Shown: piece after piece, positions 10,251-18,874 of the stretch
How the letters are laid out: each line of letters opens with the position of its first letter
Position numbering within the stretch: position 1 is the stretch's first letter
Assembly: GCA_039621445.1 (NCBI GenBank)
Contig: CP154954.1
Location: 63,384,046 to 63,448,045 of the forward strand
Direction of reading: 5' to 3'
DNA from: Euglena gracilis
Lineage: Eukaryota; Euglenida; Euglenophyceae; Euglenales
Length of the DNA: 64,000 bases
Notes under the pieces: generated by a model
The model's input: only the letters and a program-made list of their open reading frames with translations
Told to the model about the DNA's origin: nothing
The model's database searches: none
Position numbers and translations under genes: made by a program

Positions 10251-11062
10251 AGGGCTATGCCCGCTTTCCCTGCTGGACCAGGCCAGTCGAAATGCCGGAC
10301 ACAGTCCTGGGGACGGGGACCTGTCACAGAGCCGTATGCGGCTTTTGGTTCTCCTGTCACCAGGGGTGTGGGAAGGAAAGTGCGAAATAACGCAAGAACG
10401 CGCAAAAGAGGTTAACCGCTTATGCGGTGCCTACTTATTGCGGCAAAGGGGTGGAAGTGGAAGAGCCCATTGGAAAATGGGGCTGGAAGGTTTCCATTCC
10501 AGAAAGTCCCATCCACCCAGTTTGGGGTGTGTCTATGACACGCGGGGAGGTCTGATTCCATAATCGGAAAAGATTGAAGGGTAGGGTGTGGAAGGAGGGG
10601 CACCTGGCCAGTCATATCTGACCAGGGAGAAACACCTATTTACAAAACCAACTGCCGGCGACAGCGATGTTTTGCCCAGGGGGGTAAAGGAGAGAGGAGT
10701 GGGGGGTTGGCCAAAAGACCTTAGTAGAAGTTTTGCTGTCTGGCAGTCTTATGTGGCCTTATAGCCGAAAAGTAACAAGTTGGGAGCTATTATTACGGTG
10801 TGCGCGCTGTACGCTGTGTGTCTTCTTACTGGCGGCATATACCGCTGAGGGAAGGCTTCACTGCGCGGCGCGGACACGATGTTGTCGATGGGGGCTTATA
10901 CCTCCATAGACGGGCGATAGCCCAAAAGAGAGGGGGACCATATGCTAGTAAAAATACATAATGGCAGATGTGCCTGGGATGGATACCGAATACAGGGCCT
11001 ATAGGCGTGAGGGGAAAGGTCAGAACAGGGTCCATGGACCTGTGGCCTGTAAGCCTGGGTGT
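10251..11062 (-). other. element B 3' untranslated region
   Basis: About 800 bp between the end of ORF3 and the polypurine tract. It is non-coding but shares ordered blocks with the same region of element A (CCAGGGCTATGCCCG, CCAACTGCCGGCGACAGC, TGCTGTCTGGCAG), so it is a conserved part of the family. Function unknown; RNA packaging or transport signals would be expected in such a place. Confidence 0.6.
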
Positions 11063-12021
11063 CTATGGCACAGATGGCCATTTCCTGGGAGTCGGTGGTC
11101 TGCTCTCCCGAACGTAATCTCCTTCAGGAGTTTCCACTATCTCCAGTATCGGAGGTTCAAAATTTACAAGTTGCCTTTCAGGCTCATCGACATCATTATC
11201 GGGTGATTCCCAGGTTTGCGTATACCCATCGGGTAATCGTACTCCGAGCCTATTGGCTTCTCGATGAAGAAAATTCTGGAGGTTATCCCAGAAGAAAAGT
11301 GGCAACATTGCCGGCCAGATCCAAAAATTCAGGCGGGGGTGGTTACACTGAACTTGTGGGGGTATCCCCGGGAAGGTGGCAGTATCTGCCTTGCAATGCC
11401 AATTTGCGACTCGCGCTCGGATTGTAAAGGGCCTTAAGATTTCTCTTACCCAATCGGTAAATTCCATCTGATAGGCCTCAGGGGGAACTTCAGGCAATAG
11501 AAATGTATAATTTGGTCTGTTCGGCAGGCTTTGTGCCGAAAAAAGTGGGTATATCACCCTGTCCCAATCGGAGTCTTGAAAAAGATATGGCACTTTGGCC
11601 TTGCCTGCTGACTCGACTGCGAGTCGGACAGCTGCGCTGTCAAGATGAAAATATTTGGCGATTCCGCCTGTGCGGTAGCTGTGTCAGCTTTGAATTTCTT
11701 GAACTGGTAAAAGTTGATTTGGGACTTATAGTCCCCTTTGAATTTGACCAGATGGTCTTCATTTTCTGGTATGACTCTAGTCATACCGCCAGTGGCAGGT
11801 AACCAAAAATCTGCCTGTAGGCAGTTTATGCAACGGACAGGTATGTCCTTGTCATAATCGTTTTCCGTCCAGCGGAAATTGTCCATATTGGACCATGCCA
11901 GTAGGCAATCGCCACAAAGCAATGCTGCGCAATTGCACACATACGCGTCATGGTGGAAGCTTATGCTGTCCGGGTTGCGTGTGCAGATATGCACTGCGGG
12001 CATGTCGTTTCGTAGCCTATG
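11063..12021 (-). pseudogene. element B ORF3, C-terminal part (severed by element A)
   Basis: The minus-strand frame entering at 12021 continues, in frame, the ORF3 piece that ends at 28570 on the other side of element A. Removing A and one CTATG copy restores the Cys-X2-Cys-His context seen in A's intact ORF3. It then carries HICTRN, HHDAYVCNCAALLCGDCL and DIPVRCINCLQADF, matching A's zinc-like cluster. A frameshift near 11,570 moves the frame to the last conserved block (MPYLFQDSDWDRVIYPLFS ... NHPRLNFWIWPAMLP), ending at 11063. Confidence 0.85.
12017..12021. other. target-site duplication of element A (left)
   Basis: CTATG, repeated exactly at 28570-28574 on the other side of element A. 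The 5-bp length is usual for Ty3/gypsy integrases. Confidence 0.9.
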
Positions 12022-12337
12022 AGTGTACGTCTGATTCCCAATTCCCCTTTCCCAATTCCCAAAAAGCCTTCGCTTTCGCCTTGGCGCACCTACTTGGGAA
12101 CTGAAAATCAGAGTAACAGTGAAAACCCTTTTCCCACTTCCCAAGAAGCAAAGCACAGAGCAATGCAGGGAGGACGGACTGGATATCCAAGTCCGGTCCG
12201 GAGAAAAGGAAGGAAAGGTATAAAGAAGAATACCACCTGTGGAGAGAGAAGGGGCACCCATTAGGAGATCCTAATAGGATCTGCTTCCATCCTAACTTCC
12301 TCAACGGAAGGGGACAGAAGCATACGCCTGGTACACA
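12022..12337 (-). repeat. element A 3' LTR
   Basis: 316 bp. In element orientation TGTGTACCAGGCGT...GTACACT. It shares both ends and a TACCACCTGTGGAGAG block with the element B LTR but is otherwise diverged and about 120 bp shorter. It contains ATTAGG-AGAT-CCTAAT at the position equivalent to the B palindrome. Confidence 0.95.
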
Positions 12338-12347
12338 TCCCCCTCCC
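12338..12347 (-). other. element A polypurine tract
   Basis: GGGAGGGGGA in element orientation, directly against the 3' LTR and identical to that of element B. Confidence 0.85.
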
Positions 12348-13163
12348 AGGGCTATGCCCGATTTCCCCTTTGGACCAGGCATTCTGGCCACAGGGATTTC
12401 GGACACAGACCTGGTCTGTGGGAGGTGCACCCTGGCGCATCCACAGGGGCCCTTTCCGTCGCACAGGGGTCCACTCAAAAAGGGGGGGGGCGGAAAGGAG
12501 GGGACCCAAAAAGCCCAAAACGCGCAAAATGGTTTCACCTATTCTGCGGTGGCTTATGGGTATAGTATATTATAGCCCACTGGGGAAAATGGGGCTGGCA
12601 GGTTTCCTTGCCAAGCAAACCCATCCACCCAGTTTGGGTGTGCCCAAGGCACTTGGGGTTGGGTCCATGGGCATTCCAGGAAAATCCATGGGGAGGGTGT
12701 GGAAGGAGGGGGGGCCTCTGTCCAGTCAAACCTGGGCAGGGCGCATGGCCAGTCAAACCTGACCACGCAAAAGGAAAGTCCTACTCTACAAAACCAACTG
12801 CCGGCGACAGCATTTGCCCTGGGGGGAAAGTAGAGAGGAGTGGGGGTTTGGCTTAGGCCAGAAAAGTTGTGCTGTCTGGCAGCCTTAAGGCCTCAAACGG
12901 CCGAAAAGAAAAGAAAGGGAAATGAAAAGAGGCCGTCGGCCCTGTGCGCTGCGTGTCGCACGCCCGCGAGAGGGGAGAGGGGAGAGGGGTGTGCATGCAT
13001 GCGCACGGAGTCCTGCACATGGCAGCATCCCGGTGGGAACTTACTAGCGGCGAATACCGCAAAGGGTCTTCGAAGGGGTTGTTCGGGCGAATACCCAAAC
13101 AGGGTGTCAGGCGAATACCTGACGGGGGTTCTGAAAGACGCCACATTGGCGCTTACAGACACC
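12348..13163 (-). other. element A 3' untranslated region
   Basis: Non-coding, about 815 bp, sharing ordered blocks with 10,251-11,062. It ends next to ORF3 with three successive hairpins that all have the loop CGAATA: GCGG/CCGC at 13047-13060, GGG/CCC at 13085-13096 and GTCAGG/CCTGAC at 13106-13123. Confidence 0.65.
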
Positions 13164-16100
13164 TCACCTGCCTTTATCGGCTGGACGTTCGCGCACCTCA
13201 CGCCAGTAGTCGTGTTGGGGGTCCCCTAATGGGTCCTCAACCAACTCCAGTTGGCGCGGGGAACGCGGCGGAGCTGATTCACTCCGAATGGTGTTGAGCT
13301 CCGGATCGTTGGCATCAAAGGAAGGGGTCTCCCAGTCCTTGATCCAGTTATCCGGCAGCTTCTCCCTGGTACGTTCAGCATGATGCTGAAGGTACCGCTG
13401 GAGCTGTTCCCAGAAAATTCTGGGCAACATCACCGGCCAGATGATGTAATTCATCCGCGGGTGATTCGCAGGCACCTGCGGGGGCATCCCCGGGGTCTGC
13501 TTGAAGTTGATGTCATACATCCACCTCGCTGTCCGAGCTCTTGCGGTATGGGGCCGTAATACAGCCGCCAACCAACCTCTGAAGTCCACCAAATCGTGTT
13601 CTTCAGGAGGCCACAGTGGCAAGGCGTATCCGCCATGCTGACGCTTGGAGAACAGGGGGTAAACCTGTGTCTCCCAGTCGCCATCAGTCCAGAGGTAAGG
13701 CATTCTTACCTTGGCGTGTTCCTCGACGGCGAGGCGCATTGCCCCAGCGTCGATCTGGAACTCACGGGCCATTCCCGTGTGGCGGTAGCTTTCTACCTTT
13801 CTGAAGTCGGAGTGCTTCAGGCGGCCTTCCACCTGCTTGTACTCCTTCTTCCACTTCTCCAGTGTCTCCCAGTGGTGGGGGACAATGGTGGTGACTGCTC
13901 CATCAGCAGTCTGCACGAACTTGGCTCCTATACAGTTGATGCACAAGGCAGGGATATCCCTGTCGTGAGCATTCTCACTGTAGGAGTAGTTCAAGCTGTG
14001 CTTCCAGGCGTTCAAGCACTTGCCACATACGAGCGCCACACAGTTCGGCACATATGCCCTGTGATGGAACGTCGTGGATTGCAGCTGCCGCTTGCATACA
14101 TGCACAAGCGGTTGGTTGTGCCGCACATGGTGGCACACGGTGCACGTCCAGGCAAAGGACGTGCCGTGCTGGAAATCCAACACGCAGTCCTCACCAAAGT
14201 ACTGTGCTAGTACTCTGGGTGAGCGCCTATTCCAGAATGTCCAGGTCTGTTCCGGGACATAGTGGAAAGGTTCTCCTCGGACGAAGAGGGGCTGAATCCA
14301 TCGATTCAGTGACCCTTTCTGGTGCCTAATAGCAGCCAGTTTCTTCGTCCTCTCTTCCACGGTACCTAGTCTGGTCAGGATATCCTGAGTCCAGAGCTGG
14401 GCATCCGCAGACACGGGAGGTGAAGCAGGTTCATCCTGCTCCTCATCCGTCGATCCGGCGGAAGACTGGGCCTGTCGACCACGAGCCTTACCTTTCGGTT
14501 TGCTCTGGCCGTACCCGGACGATGCAACAGCCGAATAGTCGTGCATTGTCGTAGGGCCTTTCGGCTGTCCGCCAGTCTGACCTCCAGCGCCACCTTTCGG
14601 TGGTGGTTTCCCATCACCGCCTTTGGCAGGGGGCTTACAGGGTGCAGCACCCGGTTTGCCTCCTTTCGGCTTCGCACTCCCGGAATCAGGAGGCGACGCC
14701 TGCGGCTTACTCCTGGTATCAGGAGCCGATGGTGCCGGAGTAGAAGCTTGCCGTCTGGGCGAAGCGGGCATACTGACCGCTGGGTCGCGCATGACGCTCC
14801 GAGGGGTCGGCACACGTTCCGGGGGTTGTTCAGCCGTCCGTCGCCGAGCAGGTTCATCCTGTCGAACGAGGCGTAGCACTGTGGTCGTCACCGGAATCGG
14901 TGCTTCCACAGGCGCTGGCACTCCCAGAAACTCTGCCAGTGTCGTAGGGACGGCAGGGACCCTGCGCGGTGTCGGTGGTCGTGGGGGTATCTCCTCCACT
15001 TCCATTTCGACATCCGGCCTAGGAGGTTGATCCTCCACAACCGCTGGCGCAGGTGCTACGGGAGGTTGATCCTCCGGTGTAGCCGGTGCGACAGATGGCT
15101 CTGTCAGCTGGGGTTCATCCCCTGAAGGTGGTTGCACTGCTGCCGGAGATGGGGGTGTGGGGACACCGACATCTGGTGTGTCCACGACCTCGGCGGCGGA
15201 GCTTGATGCTACGCCTCCACCTCGTGGCGTTAGTGCAGCAGCCACGGCAGTAATGCCGGTGACTACGGCGCCGAGCACACGGCATCCTAATGAGGTGCGT
15301 GCTGCGGGGCTGGTAGGTTCTTCGAGGATATCCTCGACGACCATACCAGTCACCTCGGCTGGAGGCTCAGCCGTTGGAACAGGCGTAGCAGCCACAGGTA
15401 TATCCCCTGCGGGTGCTTCGTCTGGCCTAGGCTGTGCCAGAGTAGGCAGAGCAGCGTAGAGGATATCCTCCACGTTCTCACCTACCTCCTCAGGAAGTTC
15501 CTGATCTCCACCTACCGGTGAACAGACAGAAGCCGCCGCGGGAGCCGGGGAAACCGATCGTTCCCCTGCCGCTCGCGGGGCAGAGACGAATGATACAGCC
15601 GTTCCTGTCGGAGACGGCGGCGCTGCCTCCAGGATGGTGACGGAGGGGCTGCGGTCGCGTTCCTCCCGCCGCGGAATCGCGGTGGTGGAAGCGACTGACG
15701 CCTCACGTCTCCTTCGCGCCAGAGGTTCATCCTCCGGGGCGATGAAGGCGCGCAGATCCTCGGGCGAACGAGGATCGTCGGGGTGCCATCGGCATCCCTG
15801 AGCGTCCGCCAGCCTGTAAAAGGCCAGCGTACTGCTGCTGGCGCTGTTGGGCCAGGGTGGCGGCCATGATGGCTGCACCCAGGCGTTGGCAGGCCTGTTC
15901 GGGCCCAGGAAGTCGCGGTAACGCGTGTCTTCCCAGACCTCGAAAAAGCCCTCCTCGAACTCCTGAACGCATGCCAGAATCGGCATACGCTGTTTGAGGA
16001 TGGCCTTCCGGTGACACATCAGCGGAAGGAATACCTCCCGGTCGAGGGTACCGCCAAACTGCCGCCGCAAATGTTCCTCCAGGCTGATATCAGCCAGGTG

Positions 16101-18680
16101 CCAGTTGGGGCGCAGGTGGCCGAAAAGCCGACGACGAGGACCCTCGATGGCGTCAGCGTAATCCGGTGGCAGGCTTTCCATTCCAGGCCTATCGTCCTGG
16201 GGGTCACGGAGATGTATATACACCTCCATGACATAGGTAGTCCAGGCTCGCCACCAGAACTGCTGCAGCATAAAAATACGCTGCTTGTGGACGCGGCGAC
16301 TTTTGCGCTGGACATCCGGGGCGTCGCGGCACACATGCATAAGCATGCGGCGTCCCATCTCCAGGCCCGGGTTATCCCGAGGCGGTGGAGGGCTTCCGCG
16401 CACGCCGAATCCCCAGAAGTCGACGGGAAATTCCTGCCGGCAGTACTTACAACAGAGGTCATACCTCTGTGGGTAAGCCAGGGAAACACGCTTAACGCGG
16501 AAGGTGGAGCCGTAATGGCTCACCAGCCACACCTGGAGGTTGTTGCACCACAACACCTCGATCAGGCGTTCGATGTCGGGGTGTAGTGGGTAGAATTCCC
16601 ACTGCACGCCGAGGGGTCCGACTGTATGAATACAGTCGAAGATTGCCTTCAGCCTTCGGGCCAACACACGCTGGTCCCGAAATCCCAACTGGTGCAGGTA
16701 ACTGCGACCAGTGGAGTCGCTGAAGAGACCCCAGTTCTGGCAGGGGTATCCCAGCCAAAACCAGAGCTCCCAGAAACCCGGCTGGGTATCCAGCAAGGGT
16801 CTGCCACCTTCACCTTCGAAGGCGTACAGATCTATTCCGTAATGGAATAGTCTGACTCTGTTCTCGGTGTGGCGTAATACCACATCGATGACTGCTTGTG
16901 GAGGGGTGACGGGGCGGTTTCCTGCAACATGGTAATCATGCTGCATTCGCCAGCCTTCGTCCTCCAGCTCCTCCTTGAACCTGAGCATATGCTCAAAGTC
17001 CGAGAGGACTTCTGCTGGTTCTTCTTCCTCCTCACGTGCTGTTCCCTTACCTTTACCCTCACCCTTCCCTTTGCCGGCCACGCCTTGGCCTTCTCCCTTG
17101 CCTTTGCCCTCGGCCTTGCCTGTGTCCTTTCCCGTCTGGCGAATACCAGAGGGTCGGGCGCTCGGTGCCGCCGGAGTCGGTTCGGTTCCATCCCATTCCA
17201 TCTCTGGGGAGGGACTTGGCCGACCCGCTGCACGTCGTGGTGATGGCGTGGCTGGGCGCTGGCTAGGAGTCTGGCGTGGGCTTGGCTTCGACGCAGGGGG
17301 TCGCGGCTCCTTCCATACCGGAGGGATCGGCGGTGGCATAGCGGCAACAGGACGGCTCATCGCCACCTGTGCCTCTGCCGGTGGTCGTCCTGCCGGGGTA
17401 TCCTGGCTGGCTTCCACTTGCATCGCCACACCGCCTTCCGCGTCCCGTGGGCTGGGTCGCCTGGGCTGTGGGGTAAGGTTCTCCGTAGTCCTGTCGCGCT
17501 TCAGGGTGGCAGGTAATACTGCCACACCTGCCGGGGGCTCACCGGGTAATACCGGGGTTGCCACCCGCAGCTGCGGCTGGTACGGATGGTAGGGGGTGTA
17601 TCCACGGCCCTGAAGGGCAGCCAGAGAGGCGTAATACCTCGTCCGGTGCTCTTCAGACGCGAATACTGGCTCCTGCAGGAAGTGCCGAGCAAGCTCATCC
17701 TGCTCGGTTCCTGGAGTTGCCATGTGGTAGTAGGGAGTCTCCTGCCGACGGGGGATATCCCCAGTCTGGACAGGAGCTGCCCTGGGCGGTCGGGCTGCCT
17801 CGCGGTGGGGAGGTTCATCCTCTACCACTATGGGCTCCGCCTGCCTCCGTGGCTCAACGCCAGGGACAGGGGCGACCGGTGATGCCGGAGGCATCCAGTG
17901 CATGAACATGTGTTGGACGTATGCTTCAGGGGGCACGTCCGGCTGTACGGCTGGGAGCACGCGTGCGCCGCGCGGGTAATCCGCGTGCGTCGCGTACCGC
18001 GAGACAAATTGCTCCGCTGGCGGCTCGCGCGGCGGCATTCGCTGCGGCGAGGGCGGGCGAGCAAAAATTCTCGTCATCCCAGGTGGGACATGCACAGCCT
18101 CACCTACCGGTGGGGGCGTGTGCTCACGCATATGCACGGTGTGGGATCCCACCGGCGTCTGCGTTTGCAGCATGGGCGGCACATACACGCCCAGGTCCAT
18201 CAGGGTCTCGCCGGGTTCGAAGCCGGAATCGGCTGCGGACGAGAAGTACCGTCTCCCCGTCATCAGGGCTTGACCGCAGGGACACCACTGAGCCACAGGC
18301 GTGTTGGCTACCACCAACAACTGAGCACAGTATGCATCCCAAAGGGCTTGCATAAAGGGCTCCGTTGGGGGGTGTGCGCACATACGCATCGCCCGCTCCA
18401 ACGTCTCCGTAGTGCGGAAGATCATCTCTCCCGCATAAGGGGGCAGGCGCGATCTGCGCTGCGCTGGAGGCTGAGGTGCCGGCTGCTGGACGGCAGATGG
18501 ATCTGGTACCGCATATGCGGACCGGCTGCTGGTAGCCGCGGCAAATACCGGGGCTGCAACCCTCTCAGCATGTGGGGCACCCGGAATCGGGGCCTCGGCA
18601 TACTGAGGGTACTGGGGGTATGGCGCGCCAGAAGGCTGCGGCCATGGTGGACCTGGTCCAGGTCCGCGCCCAGGCAGCAT
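13164..18680 (-). CDS. element A ORF3: 1,838-residue protein of unknown function in the env position
   Basis: Starts at ATG 18680, 194 bp after the end of pol and in a different frame, so it needs its own mRNA or another recoding step. The first half is Pro/Ala/Arg-rich and probably disordered, apart from a small conserved block at about residues 85-150 with QWCPCGQALMTG. A central block (about 560-900) holds LYAFEGEGG, FWLGYPCQNWG, CCKYCRQEFPVDFWGFGVR and QQFWWRAW. A second disordered Pro/Ser/Thr region follows. The C-terminal third has a Cys/His cluster (WTCTVCHHV, HVCKR, NCVALVCGKCLNAW, ALCINCIGAKF) that looks zinc-binding, then NHPRMNYIIWPVMLP. All these blocks recur in element B. There is no signal peptide, membrane segment or furin-like site, so it is not an obvious envelope. 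I do not recognise the family. Confidence 0.85.
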   Translation of the reverse strand: MLPGRGPGPGPPWPQPSGAPYPQYPQYAEAPIPGAPHAERVAAPVFAAATSSRSAYAVPDPSAVQQPAPQPPAQRRSRLPPYAGEMIFRTTETLERAMRMCAHPPTEPFMQALWDAYCAQLLVVANTPVAQWCPCGQALMTGRRYFSSAADSGFEPGETLMDLGVYVPPMLQTQTPVGSHTVHMREHTPPPVGEAVHVPPGMTRIFARPPSPQRMPPREPPAEQFVSRYATHADYPRGARVLPAVQPDVPPEAYVQHMFMHWMPPASPVAPVPGVEPRRQAEPIVVEDEPPHREAARPPRAAPVQTGDIPRRQETPYYHMATPGTEQDELARHFLQEPVFASEEHRTRYYASLAALQGRGYTPYHPYQPQLRVATPVLPGEPPAGVAVLPATLKRDRTTENLTPQPRRPSPRDAEGGVAMQVEASQDTPAGRPPAEAQVAMSRPVAAMPPPIPPVWKEPRPPASKPSPRQTPSQRPATPSPRRAAGRPSPSPEMEWDGTEPTPAAPSARPSGIRQTGKDTGKAEGKGKGEGQGVAGKGKGEGKGKGTAREEEEEPAEVLSDFEHMLRFKEELEDEGWRMQHDYHVAGNRPVTPPQAVIDVVLRHTENRVRLFHYGIDLYAFEGEGGRPLLDTQPGFWELWFWLGYPCQNWGLFSDSTGRSYLHQLGFRDQRVLARRLKAIFDCIHTVGPLGVQWEFYPLHPDIERLIEVLWCNNLQVWLVSHYGSTFRVKRVSLAYPQRYDLCCKYCRQEFPVDFWGFGVRGSPPPPRDNPGLEMGRRMLMHVCRDAPDVQRKSRRVHKQRIFMLQQFWWRAWTTYVMEVYIHLRDPQDDRPGMESLPPDYADAIEGPRRRLFGHLRPNWHLADISLEEHLRRQFGGTLDREVFLPLMCHRKAILKQRMPILACVQEFEEGFFEVWEDTRYRDFLGPNRPANAWVQPSWPPPWPNSASSSTLAFYRLADAQGCRWHPDDPRSPEDLRAFIAPEDEPLARRRREASVASTTAIPRREERDRSPSVTILEAAPPSPTGTAVSFVSAPRAAGERSVSPAPAAASVCSPVGGDQELPEEVGENVEDILYAALPTLAQPRPDEAPAGDIPVAATPVPTAEPPAEVTGMVVEDILEEPTSPAARTSLGCRVLGAVVTGITAVAAALTPRGGGVASSSAAEVVDTPDVGVPTPPSPAAVQPPSGDEPQLTEPSVAPATPEDQPPVAPAPAVVEDQPPRPDVEMEVEEIPPRPPTPRRVPAVPTTLAEFLGVPAPVEAPIPVTTTVLRLVRQDEPARRRTAEQPPERVPTPRSVMRDPAVSMPASPRRQASTPAPSAPDTRSKPQASPPDSGSAKPKGGKPGAAPCKPPAKGGDGKPPPKGGAGGQTGGQPKGPTTMHDYSAVASSGYGQSKPKGKARGRQAQSSAGSTDEEQDEPASPPVSADAQLWTQDILTRLGTVEERTKKLAAIRHQKGSLNRWIQPLFVRGEPFHYVPEQTWTFWNRRSPRVLAQYFGEDCVLDFQHGTSFAWTCTVCHHVRHNQPLVHVCKRQLQSTTFHHRAYVPNCVALVCGKCLNAWKHSLNYSYSENAHDRDIPALCINCIGAKFVQTADGAVTTIVPHHWETLEKWKKEYKQVEGRLKHSDFRKVESYRHTGMAREFQIDAGAMRLAVEEHAKVRMPYLWTDGDWETQVYPLFSKRQHGGYALPLWPPEEHDLVDFRGWLAAVLRPHTARARTARWMYDINFKQTPGMPPQVPANHPRMNYIIWPVMLPRIFWEQLQRYLQHHAERTREKLPDNWIKDWETPSFDANDPELNTIRSESAPPRSPRQLELVEDPLGDPQHDYWREVRERPADKGR

Positions 18681-18874
18681 GATGCTACCCGAACGACGAC
18701 GACAACTAAGGGTAACCTTGTTGTCAGTCGCTTTGAGTGCTGGTGCACTGAAAAAGCAAGGCTTCTATCTTAATCAAAAACTCTGCCAGAAAGATAGAGA
18801 AAGAAGGAAGTGCAGGGGGGTATAAACGCGAAACATTCACATAAAACACACACATTCTCCAAAACGAAATCGTT
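18681..18874 (-). other. pol-ORF3 spacer of element A
   Basis: 194 bp, AT-richer than its surroundings, with no open frame. The equivalent spacer in B is about 34,717-34,841. A promoter, splice acceptor or internal ribosome entry for ORF3 would be sought here, but I see no decisive signal. Confidence 0.5.

Noticed and set aside
10162-10563. Plus-strand ORF in the 3' region of element B
   Set aside because: Runs across the LTR boundary and the polypurine tract, antisense to the element, and is not conserved in element A.
13164-18680. ORF3 as a retroviral envelope
   Set aside because: Position fits, but there is no signal peptide, transmembrane segment or cleavage motif, and the conserved parts are Cys/His clusters.
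17898-18773. 291-codon plus-strand ORF
   Set aside because: Antisense shadow of ORF3 in GC-rich, Pro/Arg-rich coding sequence.
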